Source of the DNA: Chitinophagaceae bacterium
GTDB taxonomy: Bacteria > Bacteroidota > Bacteroidia > Chitinophagales > Chitinophagaceae
Direction: 5' to 3'
DNA: 64,000 nucleotides
Assembly: GCA_947454235.1 (NCBI GenBank)
Contig: CANGIY010000008.1
Span: 1 to 64,000, forward strand
A program made the position numbers and the translations under genes. Positions 55,101-62,451 of the stretch are shown here, one piece after another (positions within the stretch are counted from its first letter, which is position 1; each line of letters opens with the position of its first letter). Below the pieces are notes generated by a model, which saw nothing but the letters and a program-made list of their open reading frames with translations, was not told the origin of the DNA and did no database searches.

Positions 55101-57289
55101 CAACAGCGCAAATTGCTTCCGCTGATGTTCCTTGTTCAGGACACTCAACAACTATTTTAATAACCGGCACAACAGGTGCAAGCATTAGCTATAACATTGA
55201 TAGTGGTACTGTTGCTACGGCAACATTGACGGGAGGGTCATATTCATTCTCAACCGGTTCAATAACAACGCCACATGTTTATGCATTGCTGACGGCATTT
55301 AATGCTGTTTGTACTACTTATGTTGATACAGCAGTTGTTATTACTCCAAATCCAATGACTTGGATGGGCGGCGCTTCAGGCCATGAAACAGAATGGAATA
55401 TTGCCGCAAACTGGTCTTGTGGCTTTGTGCCATCTGATACTGATGCAATAATAATTCCTTCCGGCAGAACGTATTACCCTGTTGTACCTGCATCAAGCTA
55501 TATCATTGCTTCCTCAATAACTATTGCAACGGGCGCGCAACTTACACTTGATTCTTCCGGTGTACTAAGTTTGAAAGGAACGCTATCGAACAATGGCGTA
55601 ATTAATGGCGGCGGCACACTGACATTGAACGGAACAACCGCCCAATCGCTCGATGGAATTGGAAAAATATCAAATTTAGACCTTAACAATTCGGCGGGTG
55701 CTACAATAGCATCGTCGTCAAGGGTTTCAGTTACAAACACTCTCTCCATTACGGCGGGCGATTTATTAACCAATGATAGCCTTGTTTTGGAATCTGACTC
55801 AATTTATTCAATGCCAATTACCATTGTTCAAAATGCGAGAGTTGCCGCTCTGCCTGCAAGTGGCGCCTCAATAACCGGCAACGTAAGAACAATGCAATAT
55901 ATATTGGGTGGAAGAAGAGCCTACAGATTCTGGGCTCATCCATTCTCCGGTTCAATTCCATTAAGTCAAATAGAAAACTACATTGATATCACGGGTCCTG
56001 GAGGCTCTGCAAATGGATTTACAACTACCGGATCAAACGCAGCTTCAAGCTTCCGTTACGACCCTTATACGGGCAACTCGGCATCAGGTTATGACCCGGG
56101 CTGGAAGCAATTTAGTAGCACTTACGGCACGCCTGACTCCAATGAATTCAAAAGATACATGGGTATAAGGTTGATGTATCGAGGCAGCAAGGGCACCGGG
56201 TTAGATGGTGCTTCATACACTATATATTCTTCAAAAATTGGCATGTGGGGGCCATTGAATCAAGGAAATCAAAATATCAGGTTGGCTAAAGGTTCGCGCG
56301 CTAACCAGGACTATAACATGGTTGGCAATCCATATCCTTCTCCAGTTGATATTGGTACTGTAGTTTACAATGCGAAAGCTGCCGGTAGAATAACAGGTGC
56401 TGCATTCTTTGTTTGGAACCCTTACTTAGGATCAGCAGGTCAATTTCAGGCAGTACCTATAGGTACATCAAGTGCTTCTCCTTACTATATTCAAGCTTAT
56501 AATTCATTTCAGGTAAGGGCAGCACACGACGGTGATATGTTGAATTTTACAGAAAGCAACAAATCAACTACCTCTAACTCTGTTTTGTTGAGACCAACCA
56601 ACGAAACACTTGAACTCACTATTTATGATGGAAACTACCACCCTTGGGACATGACTTATGTGCGGTTCGACGATAAATCAACAACGAGTGAAGATGATGC
56701 ATATGACGCACTGAAACTTTCGGGGTTAGCCGACTTGAACTTCTACTCTACCCTGAAAGACGGTAAACAAATGTCGATTGACACGCGTCCGTTTGAAAAA
56801 GGTGCTATTATTCCTTTGGGCATTCAAAGTAAGTACCAACAAGAATTTATCATTAAGGCTTCAGCCTTTGAACTTCCGGATGGTGGTATTATCTACTTGC
56901 ACGACAAGTTGCTCAATAAATATGTTCAACTGGAGGCTGGAACAGAATATAGATTTACAATTGACGAAAACACCAAAACACAAGGCAACAACCGTTTTGA
57001 ATTGAGCCTTGATAAAACATCAGTTGTAAACAATGATGGAGAATTGATAAGTTCTATTGCACCAAACCCAACAACTGACAATGTAACAATAACCCTGAAT
57101 GGCAAATTGCCAAACGACTTAAAAATCAGGGTGATTGACATTTCGGGTGTTGCTGTTTTCGAAAATGACATGACCGGTAAGGCAACCAGGAAAATCAATA
57201 TTCCGGTTTCCAACTTCGCAGCCGGAACGTACATGGTTGAAGTAACAGGTGATCGTAAAAAACAAGTTCAGAAACTTATAAAAGAATAA
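49124..57289 (+). CDS. giant repetitive surface protein with T9SS type A sorting domain
   Basis: 2,721 residues from ATG at 49124. Signal peptide MKRLVCLFLLGILFLNQSNAA. Three copies of a ~180-residue module start near residues 376, 805 and 1397; each has a PFNFNFYG-like strand, a CSNGFINFG-like strand, SSAPEGI.ALFWHD and GVQNLDGS, and resembles a NIDO-type or lectin-like beta-sandwich. They alternate with Ig/PKD-like repeats with the TYTVTGT pattern. At ~2080-2200 there is a WMGGASGHETEWNIAANWSCG segment with a beta-solenoid-like stretch. The last ~75 residues (SSIAPNPTTDNVTITLNGK to KKQVQKLIKE) are a T9SS type A domain. An adhesin or matrix role is likely; Ser/Thr-rich throughout. Confidence 0.88.
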   Translation: MKRLVCLFLLGILFLNQSNAATVTLTLNPSSTGWANSSSATSGDLSVSNSANRGYAVFNLSSLTIPTGCVITSVTLGFTITAITGTTTPTQTIYGYAGNISSLSGSSIYSACTSGTTALYTATWGTAVTTKTMASTAAAISFVTSNISGTVSMCWVESGTGTRAYSIDGSTTPVPVLTVQYCTAPAPVITATPNPVCAGANVTFSSTPAGATYAWTGPNSFTSTAQNPGAITASSLSAGTYSVTTTLACGSWAIATKVVTVTPTPTVTVTPSSTTYCFRTAVPLTASGATTYAWTPTTGLSGATGATVNASPASTTTYTVTGTASGCTGTAVTTVNYSAAADAVFSVTARAAPTTTCSGGASTLYNTITNTNFNTVTSQTYSAVATGGTAVLAGADDDYATVTIPFNFNFYGVNYTSVNICSNGFINFGTPATDYSSVSLPSSSAPEGIIALFWHDLNLTSGNIKYTSNGTAPNRKFIVSFNNVPDYSGYGTNTGQIVLYETSNNIDILIASCSEAGGDPVTVGVQNLDGSIGIAPTGRNYTDFSTTSEAWRFTGVATSGYNYTWTPASSLSSSTASSPYASPISSSTTFTLVATDPTSGCTKSATAAVTVGTISGTISPNTTACNGGHTNVVFTGPGNGTATYKINGGSPITVSLDSAGRDTVVTGTLTSTTIYSLISVGSGGCSQSITGQNDTITVISPPTVSVSRSAATYCAGGSGVTLSASGTATAYTWSPATGLSATTGASISASPSSNTTYTVTGSIGACAVTASTSVNSSAAYFRISATGIPTLTCVGGSSTLSSTINNSYFNTATPITYAAVATTGTSVLAGADDEEVSVTLPFTFYFYGAAYNSLYIGSNGYAKFGAYGPDLTAYALPNSSAPSGVVSLFEHDLILSSGNIKYSTLGSAPNRQFVISFNNVPDYDGSSNNTGQIIFYETLNYIDLLISHSASDIEATCGVQNLDGSRGIGVSGRNGVNFTANSEAYRITGVPSTGYTYSWAPAGMMSSSTAASPIASPISTSTTFTVVATDSTTGCAASATTTVNTGTLSGTISGTATICSGSTTNIIFTGPAGATATYTINGGSPRTVTLDASGRDTLVTDTLRSTSGTSTTYTYAFTRIDVGTCSVTLSGVSTVVTVLTPPSVITGASAICISSTTTLSDSISGGTWSNTPTTMGTVSSTTGVFTSTTTTGATTVSYTIAGCTAVTYRLVVGSGSPAAITPSTAVSVCVGATTTLADATASGAWSSSDITIASVGTTGIVTGVSNGSATITYSTGCGSPATKSVTVNGATITLSSNSPLCTSNTLNLSASLSSSGSSYSWTGPNGFSATGLSASLSSLTTSASGVYTFSATISGCANTATTNVYVENTPTVTVTASPASICSGGTSTLTDVVTAPTTYTGRSLPYSLVAITGTAGPSGDDDYLNVSIPFSFSFYGHSYSSVNICTNGFINFGTGDLSYSALPLPSSSAPEGIVALFWHDMNPGASQIKYATVGTTPNRKFVVYYNNVPDLSDATVKSTGEIILYETSNKIEMHVLKTNLGNVNDQTCGIQNIDGSQGITVPGENDTAYAITAGTAYQFTMPSYTYSWTPSTGLSSSTSATTTASGLASTTIYTVTTRDIYSYCSGNVTTKTVNVVPNPVAYNVTGGGGYCSVPGTGVHVGLSGSDTGVTYQLYKGGSPIGSTVAGTGSALDFGLFTDTTGAYTVTATNNSLPCSTNMTGSVHVSINPTPTVYAVNGGVGCSSPGVVIGLSGSESGTNYQLFKNGSAVTTISGTGTLLSYGTLTDTATYTVVATSGAGCVANMSGTATVGWSPAAYTLTGGSGGCSGSGITVGLSGSQTGATYQLYNYSSTVGSAVSGTSSSLSFGLMSATGVYSVIATGTYGCTTNMNGNDTVYAATAISLGGNPSVCAPATSASISYSVVTGTPNVYNISWSSAALTAGFTDVSSATLSGGFIGISLPTGVTGTYTGSITVSNGSCISASYPFSVRVESYPTAQIASADVPCSGHSTTILITGTTGASISYNIDSGTVATATLTGGSYSFSTGSITTPHVYALLTAFNAVCTTYVDTAVVITPNPMTWMGGASGHETEWNIAANWSCGFVPSDTDAIIIPSGRTYYPVVPASSYIIASSITIATGAQLTLDSSGVLSLKGTLSNNGVINGGGTLTLNGTTAQSLDGIGKISNLDLNNSAGATIASSSRVSVTNTLSITAGDLLTNDSLVLESDSIYSMPITIVQNARVAALPASGASITGNVRTMQYILGGRRAYRFWAHPFSGSIPLSQIENYIDITGPGGSANGFTTTGSNAASSFRYDPYTGNSASGYDPGWKQFSSTYGTPDSNEFKRYMGIRLMYRGSKGTGLDGASYTIYSSKIGMWGPLNQGNQNIRLAKGSRANQDYNMVGNPYPSPVDIGTVVYNAKAAGRITGAAFFVWNPYLGSAGQFQAVPIGTSSASPYYIQAYNSFQVRAAHDGDMLNFTESNKSTTSNSVLLRPTNETLELTIYDGNYHPWDMTYVRFDDKSTTSEDDAYDALKLSGLADLNFYSTLKDGKQMSIDTRPFEKGAIIPLGIQSKYQQEFIIKASAFELPDGGIIYLHDKLLNKYVQLEAGTEYRFTIDENTKTQGNNRFELSLDKTSVVNNDGELISSIAPNPTTDNVTITLNGKLPNDLKIRVIDISGVAVFENDMTGKATRKINIPVSNFAAGTYMVEVTGDRKKQVQKLIKE

Positions 57290-57307
57290 CGGTTTAGCTA
57301 TAGTAAT

Positions 57308-57333
57308 GCGCCCTGAATTTTCATTCGGGGCGC
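57308..57333 (+). terminator. hairpin after the giant gene
   Basis: GCGCCCTGAA and TTCGGGGCGC pair (one G-T type mismatch) around a short loop; TTATTCATTTTT follows. It is 18 bases past the stop, so a terminator is likely. Confidence 0.6.
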
Positions 57334-57609
57334 TTATTCATTTTTAAAGTGCCCTAGGTTTACAAAGCAAACGCAAGTTTGATAGGTAGCCTTGCGTCGG
57401 GCAATTTCAGCGGCTTGCAACCGTATATTATACTTCGTTATTTTCGGACGCAGTCATATGAAACTACACCTGTTAAGTCGTAGCACACTGCCCGAGACCA
57501 GAGACCAGACAGTGGCTGCACTAAACGTACTGTGGAAACTCACCACTTAAAAACAATTTAAATAAACATGCGACTTTATCCTTACCTTTGCGCCCAATTT
57601 CAAAATTGT
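57334..57609. other. intergenic region with possible small ORF and promoter
   Basis: No recognisable RNA structure. A 30-codon ORF occupies 57458-57550 (MKLHLLSRSTLPETRDQTVA...) with TATTTTCG about 18 bases upstream, but this is weak evidence. A perfect -7 box, TACCTTTG, lies at 57583-57590 before the next gene. Confidence 0.4.
57583..57590 (+). promoter_or_regulatory. -7 promoter box of the T9SS protein at 57610
   Basis: TACCTTTG fits the consensus exactly and lies 19 bases before ATG 57610. It falls inside the longer open frame from 57568, arguing for the shorter start. A -33 TTTG was not found. Confidence 0.55.
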
Positions 57610-59064
57610 ATGAAAAAAATTAGCTCTACATTATTAGCTGCATTTATCGGTTTATTTTCGTTTTCCGGTGCAAATGCCCAATTGACACTTGGCACATCGC
57701 CGTATACTCAAAACTTTGACAACATTGCATCTGGCTTACCTACTGGATGGGGAGTTTATGTTTCAGCAACTGCAACGTCGTTGGGTACTCTTGCAATATT
57801 AGATACAAACCGTACTCGCGGATTGTATTATGATACAAGTTGTAGTTCTTCATTAGTTATTAACGGTGGCTTCAAAAACTACCCTTCAGCTACTGCGGTA
57901 ACTGCCCGTACTTCTTGTACAACACAACCAACAATTTCGAACAGGGCTTTGGGTGTTAGACAAGTAACCAATACAAGTTCTCTTTTCCCTGGTTCTGATT
58001 CTGGTGCTTCCTTCGTATTGCACCTCGCAAATACAGCAGGAAAATCAAACTTCACTGCAACTTTCAAATTACAAAGTCTTGATTCCAGCTCTCCTAGAAC
58101 TACTACTTGGTTGGTTCAATACAGAAGAGGTACAACTGGTGCATTTGCTACGGCTTCTGCTACAGGTACACTTACTACTGGTGGTAACAGCTTTACAAAC
58201 CGCACTATTTCGGTAAACTTTGGTAGCAACCTTGATACATGTTCATCTGATGTTTACATCAGACTTGTAACATTGACAGGTAGCACTGGTGCCGGCAACA
58301 GAACTTCAACTACAATTGACGACTATAGCCTTTCATGGACTGGTTGTGTAGCGCCAACTCCGGGTGCAATCACTGGCCCTACGGCAGTTTGTATTGGTGC
58401 ATCGATCAGGCTTGATGATACTACAACTGGCGGTACATGGACATCTTCTAACTCAAGTATAGCTAGCGTAAATGCTTCAACTGGTGTTGTTACTGGTGTT
58501 TCTGCCGGTACAGCGACTATCACTTATACTATTACAAATGCTTGCGGAAGTGGTTATGTAACTCAACTTGTAACAGTAGAAGCTTCGGCTGTAGCAGGTA
58601 CTGTTACGGGTGCTGACTCAGTTTGTATGACCTTGACTACGACGCTTACTGCTAGCGCAACAGGTGGCGTATGGAGCTCAACAAACACAAGCCTTGCAAC
58701 TGTTAGCACAACAGGCGTAGTTACAGGTGTTGCTTCAGGTATGGATACTATCAAATACACTGTTACCAACTCTTGCGGTTCAGTAGAAGCAAGCCACAAT
58801 GTGTACGTTAAAAATTGCCACTTGGGTGTTACTACAGTTGCAGAAGGTGCTTTCACTATAAGCCCTAACCCAACAACAGGTGCAATCACAATTTCATCAA
58901 ATGACATGATTAACTCTGTTGAAATTTTCAATCAAACAGGTGTCCGCGTTTACAACGTAACTGATTGTGGCAAAAACACAACTGTATCAATTGATTGGCT
59001 TCCGAACGGAATCTATTTCACAAAAATCAATGGTACTTCAGTTTATAAAGTAATCAAACAATAA
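57610..59064 (+). CDS. secreted protein with Ig-like repeats and T9SS type A sorting domain
   Basis: 484 residues. Signal peptide MKKISSTLLAAFIGLFSFSGANA. An N-terminal jelly-roll-like domain (QNFDNIASGLPTGWGVYVS, DVYIRLVTLTGSTGAGNRT) occupies ~25-250. Two BIG2-like Ig repeats follow, with GGTWTSSNSSIASVNASTGV and GGVWSSTNTSLATVSTTGV. The C-terminus (FTISPNPTTGAITISSND to GTSVYKVIKQ) is a T9SS type A domain. Likely surface-exposed or released; function unknown. Its promoter box and following terminator mark it as a single-gene unit. Confidence 0.87.
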   Translation: MKKISSTLLAAFIGLFSFSGANAQLTLGTSPYTQNFDNIASGLPTGWGVYVSATATSLGTLAILDTNRTRGLYYDTSCSSSLVINGGFKNYPSATAVTARTSCTTQPTISNRALGVRQVTNTSSLFPGSDSGASFVLHLANTAGKSNFTATFKLQSLDSSSPRTTTWLVQYRRGTTGAFATASATGTLTTGGNSFTNRTISVNFGSNLDTCSSDVYIRLVTLTGSTGAGNRTSTTIDDYSLSWTGCVAPTPGAITGPTAVCIGASIRLDDTTTGGTWTSSNSSIASVNASTGVVTGVSAGTATITYTITNACGSGYVTQLVTVEASAVAGTVTGADSVCMTLTTTLTASATGGVWSSTNTSLATVSTTGVVTGVASGMDTIKYTVTNSCGSVEASHNVYVKNCHLGVTTVAEGAFTISPNPTTGAITISSNDMINSVEIFNQTGVRVYNVTDCGKNTTVSIDWLPNGIYFTKINGTSVYKVIKQ

Positions 59065-59090
59065 TTGGCAGTCATTCAGTAACTTTTTAG

Positions 59091-59124
59091 AAAGTGCCTG
59101 CCGGATTCGGCAGGCACTTTTTTT
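59091..59124 (+). terminator. strong terminator
   Basis: AAAGTGCCTGCCG and CGGCAGGCACTTT form a perfect 13-bp stem with a GATT loop, followed by a T-run. It lies 26 bases past the stop of the T9SS protein. Confidence 0.85.
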
Positions 59125-59182
59125 ATGGCTTAAACAAATCTCAAAAACCTTTTTCTTTACCTTTAACCAACAACCATTTTTT

Positions 59183-60523
59183 ATGTTACAACTCCCTTCT
59201 CCATTGCTGGGTGAAATATCGGCACTCACCATCAACACACAAGACCTCGACAAGTCGCTTCAGTTTTATAAAAAACTTGGCTTCCGGGAAACATTCAGGG
59301 CCGACTGGCCTTTTCCGTGGATTCAGGTGACCGACGATACCCTTTTGATTATGTTGCGCAAGGCCGATGAAAATTACCTTGCACTCACCTACTATGTAGC
59401 CGACATCCAACCATTGGTGAAGGAACTTGAAGGCAAGGGCATCAAATTTGCATCAAAACCTACGAAGACCGATAAAATCAAAAGATACCTGATTGAATCA
59501 CCTGATGGCATGAAGATCAGCCTGGTTGAAATGATTCAAGGTTTTAAAAAGCCTGAAGGAAAGGACATGCTGCACATGAATGCAGAAGACTACTTTAAAC
59601 CCGAAACCTACACCAATAAAACGGCGGGCATGTTTGGGGAGCTGGCGCACAATGTAAAAGACTTACAGCTTTCTATCATTTTCTGGCAAAAACTAGGGTT
59701 CAGGCTTTTGAGCCAGTACAATACACCTAGCAAGTGGGCAATTATGTCAGATGGAATCTCTATTATCGGTTTACACGAGAACGCAACTTTCGATAAACCT
59801 GCCATTACCTTTTTTGCGGCAGACATGGTGAGAAAACTGGCTGCACTGAAGAACAATGAGCTACCGGGCATTGAACAACAATCGAAAGGGAATGCACAAG
59901 TTGAAACACCGGAAGGTCAATTGATTTTCTTGTACCAATTAGGCGGCATACAGGAAACTGAAAAACCGTTCCCTGAAACCCAGGTGATAGAAACCGAACG
60001 ACTGTTGTTAAAGATGTACACCCCTGAAATTATGAACGAACTCTTCGAACACTATACCGATGAAGAAATCATCAAATTTCACGGCTATACCACCGAAGAG
60101 GAACTTGAAACAGAGCGTATGAAATGGAAAGGTGGTATGACAACCTACAGAATTTCGTTCAGGGGATTTATTATGTTTGAAAAAGCTACCGGAAAACGAA
60201 TAGGCCTTAGTGGCTTCCATAATTGGTATGACATGCACAAACGGGCTGAGATTGGATATGCATTAAAGTCAAGCGAGTTTTATGGCAAGGGATATATGAA
60301 AGAAGCGCTAAAACCCATTATTGCTCATGGATTCAATGAAATGAACCTGAATAGGATGGAAGCTTTTGTAGGTCCGAATAATATTGCGTCACAAAGGTTA
60401 GTACTTGGTGCTGGGTTTACGAAAGAAGGACAATTGAGGCAGCACTTCTTTGTGAATGGCATTTACGATGATTCTATATGTTACGGTCTGTTGCGTTCAG
60501 AATATTTCACCCCAGAACAATAA
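59183..60523 (+). CDS. two glyoxalase/VOC domains fused to a GNAT acetyltransferase
   Basis: 446 residues in three parts. VOC domain 1 occupies ~10-120 (ISALTINTQDLDKSLQFYKKLGF, LIESPDGMKISLVEM), and VOC domain 2 ~145-260 (ELAHNVKDLQLSIIFWQKLGF, VETPEGQLIFLYQL). A GNAT domain occupies ~270-446 (IETERLLLKMYTPEIMNELFEHY, AEIGYALKSSEFYGKGYMKEAL with the acetyl-CoA motif, and NIASQRLVLGAGF). The reading frame is continuous with no sign of a frameshift. The combination suggests resistance to or modification of a small molecule, but the substrate cannot be told. Preceded by a TACCTTTA box at 59157-59164. Confidence 0.88.
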   Translation: MLQLPSPLLGEISALTINTQDLDKSLQFYKKLGFRETFRADWPFPWIQVTDDTLLIMLRKADENYLALTYYVADIQPLVKELEGKGIKFASKPTKTDKIKRYLIESPDGMKISLVEMIQGFKKPEGKDMLHMNAEDYFKPETYTNKTAGMFGELAHNVKDLQLSIIFWQKLGFRLLSQYNTPSKWAIMSDGISIIGLHENATFDKPAITFFAADMVRKLAALKNNELPGIEQQSKGNAQVETPEGQLIFLYQLGGIQETEKPFPETQVIETERLLLKMYTPEIMNELFEHYTDEEIIKFHGYTTEEELETERMKWKGGMTTYRISFRGFIMFEKATGKRIGLSGFHNWYDMHKRAEIGYALKSSEFYGKGYMKEALKPIIAHGFNEMNLNRMEAFVGPNNIASQRLVLGAGFTKEGQLRQHFFVNGIYDDSICYGLLRSEYFTPEQ

Positions 60524-60548
60524 TTCAAACACACATAACGACTAACTT

Positions 60549-60983
60549 ATGGCGAAGCTTGCACCTAAAAAACAAATGCAAAATGTCTCCTTCAATTCAT
60601 TAGAGGAGTTTTATGACTATTTGCCAGATGATGAAAAAAAAGTACTGGAATTCCTTCGCAAAATCATCTACGATTGCATTCCCGAAATAACGGAAAAGCT
60701 CTCCTACAATGTGCCATTCTTTAAGCGCAATAGTAATATCTGTTTTCTTTGGCCCGCCTCAGTAACCTGGGGCGGTGTCAAACAGATTGGCGTTCGTATG
60801 GGATTTACTAAGGGTTATTTGTTGACCGATGAAGAAAACTATCTGGATAAAGGAGGTCGCAAAAATGTTTACTGGAAAGACTTTGAAAGCATCAAAGAAG
60901 TTGATGTTGATATGATTAGGGCACTACTTTTCGAGTCGCTTGAACTAGACCAGCTTAAAAAGAAACCAACAAAAAGTAAGTAA
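60549..60983 (+). CDS. DUF1801 family protein
   Basis: 144 residues, cytosolic. Pattern FYDYLPDDEKKVLEFLRKII, DCIPEITEKLSYNVPFFKRN and MGFTKGYLLTDEENYLDKGG fit DUF1801 (YdhG-like). No catalytic residues are known. It follows the VOC-GNAT fusion by 25 bases in the same direction and converges on smpB. Confidence 0.83.
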   Translation: MAKLAPKKQMQNVSFNSLEEFYDYLPDDEKKVLEFLRKIIYDCIPEITEKLSYNVPFFKRNSNICFLWPASVTWGGVKQIGVRMGFTKGYLLTDEENYLDKGGRKNVYWKDFESIKEVDVDMIRALLFESLELDQLKKKPTKSK

Positions 60984-60992
60984 TTGAATTGA

Positions 60993-61442
60993 CTACTTAA
61001 GGTATCTATTTATTTCGCGATCAATTTCACGATTCTTGGTAGTTTCACGCTTGTCGTGCAATTTCTTACCTTTTCCTAGCCCGATTTCCATTTTTGCCAA
61101 TCCGTTTTCGTCAATAAAAACGTTGAGCGGTACTATTGTAAGTCCCTTTTCTTTCACTTTGGTTTCCCATTTACGAAGCTCGCGTCGGGTGAGCAACAAC
61201 TTGCGGTCACGAACAGGGTCTTGTGCTGCATATCCGGCATTGACATACTCAGCAATGTGCAAACTCTTTACCCACAACTCGCCGTTATTAAAGAAACAGT
61301 AGCTATCGTTAAAGCTAACCCTTGAATTACGAATGGATTTGATTTCGGGACCAGTCAAAACCATGCCTGCCTTGAGTCGGTCTTCAATGGCGAACTCAAA
61401 GGTAGCGGGCTTATTTTTTATAAAAACAGACTGGTTACTCAC
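60993..61442 (-). CDS. smpB: SsrA-binding protein
   Basis: 149 residues: FIKNKPATFEFAIEDRLKAGMVLTGPEIKSIRN, YAAQDPVRDRKLLLTRRELRKWE and the tail LGKGKKLHDKRETTKNREID are characteristic. It binds tmRNA and delivers it to stalled ribosomes (trans-translation). It follows accD by 18 bases and is probably co-transcribed. Confidence 0.95.
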   Translation of the reverse strand: MSNQSVFIKNKPATFEFAIEDRLKAGMVLTGPEIKSIRNSRVSFNDSYCFFNNGELWVKSLHIAEYVNAGYAAQDPVRDRKLLLTRRELRKWETKVKEKGLTIVPLNVFIDENGLAKMEIGLGKGKKLHDKRETTKNREIDREINRYLK

Positions 61443-61460
61443 GTTTAGTTTGAAGTGAAT

Positions 61461-62324
61461 CTATGATGCGTTTGCCTTTGTAAACCATTCAAGCGAAGTT
61501 GCAACTTTATGCTTCAACACCTTGCGGTTCACAATAAAATCAAGGAAACCATGATCGAGCAAAAACTCTGACTTCTGGAATCCTGCAGGTAAGTCTTTTT
61601 TAATTGTCTCTTTTACAACCCTTGGACCGGCAAATGCGATTAATGCATTGGGTTCAGCGATATTAATATCTCCCAACATTGCATAAGATGCAGTTACACC
61701 TCCGGTTGTAGGGTCGGTCAACAACGAAATGAACGGCAATTGTGCTTTCGCAAGTTGCGTCAGTTTAGCGGCTGTTTTTGCCATTTGCATCAACGAAAAC
61801 GCACTTTCCATCATCCTTGCTCCACCCGATTTCGAAATAATCATCAGCGGTAACTTGTTCGCAATACAGTAGTCAATTGAACGACTGATTTTTTCACCAA
61901 CAACCGAGCCCATTGAACCACCAATAAAGTTGAAGTTCATACAAGCAACCACACATGGGTTACCGGCAATCTCTCCGCAACCAACAGTCATTGCATCGCG
62001 CAATTTGGTACTCCCCTGCGCTTCGATAATACGTGCCGAATAAGCCTTGATATCAACGAATTTCAGATGGTCTTTTGGAACAATGTTCTCAAAAAGCAAT
62101 TCTATTTCGTCGCCATCGAATAATATATCGAAATACTCTTTTGCATTGATCCTGTTGTGGTAACCACAATGAGGGCATACAAAAAGGTTATCTTCTATTT
62201 CTTTTGTGGTATTGGTTGCTTTACACTCAGGGCATCTGTGCCAAAGGCCATCAGGAGTTTCCTTTTTTTCCTTGGTGGTTGTCAGGATTCCCTGTTTACT
62301 GCGTCGAAACCAGTTTGAAGACAT
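61461..62324 (-). CDS. accD: acetyl-CoA carboxylase carboxyltransferase beta subunit
   Basis: 287 residues. The N-terminal zinc ribbon has CPEC and CPHC (C-x2-C...C-x2-C), then the crotonase-fold carboxyltransferase with GGSMGSVVGEKISR, MIISKSGGARMMESAFSLMQM and DPTTGGVTASYAMLGDI. With alpha it transfers carboxyl from biotin to acetyl-CoA to make malonyl-CoA for fatty acid synthesis. A TATCTTTG -7 box at 62347-62354 precedes it. Confidence 0.95.
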   Translation of the reverse strand: MSSNWFRRSKQGILTTTKEKKETPDGLWHRCPECKATNTTKEIEDNLFVCPHCGYHNRINAKEYFDILFDGDEIELLFENIVPKDHLKFVDIKAYSARIIEAQGSTKLRDAMTVGCGEIAGNPCVVACMNFNFIGGSMGSVVGEKISRSIDYCIANKLPLMIISKSGGARMMESAFSLMQMAKTAAKLTQLAKAQLPFISLLTDPTTGGVTASYAMLGDINIAEPNALIAFAGPRVVKETIKKDLPAGFQKSEFLLDHGFLDFIVNRKVLKHKVATSLEWFTKANAS

Positions 62325-62346
62325 ACAGATGATTAATTAGGAGCGA

Positions 62347-62354
62347 CAAAGATA
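62347..62354 (-). promoter_or_regulatory. -7 promoter box of accD-smpB
   Basis: TATCTTTG on the minus strand, ending 22 bases before the accD ATG, with a TTTG (62376-62379) 21 bases upstream as the -33 element. Confidence 0.6.
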
Positions 62355-62439
62355 AAGGAATATTCAGGACAACGGCAAAATCCAGCCATTTCTTGTACAC
62401 AGAACACCCACACCTTCAATCGTTTTCGTTTGGTTCTGC

Positions 62440-62447
62440 TATTTTTG
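62440..62447 (+). promoter_or_regulatory. -7 promoter box of uvrC
   Basis: TATTTTTG fits TAnnTTTG and ends 4 bases before the ATG at 62452. If used, the transcript would start at or very near the start codon. Confidence 0.45.
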
Positions 62448-62451
62448 TAGC

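Noticed and set aside
49480-58931. Many long opposite-strand and out-of-frame ORFs inside the T9SS genes
   Set aside because: They are shadows of Thr/Ser-rich repeat coding, which avoids stops in other frames; the encoded V/A/P-rich sequences are typical of such shadows.
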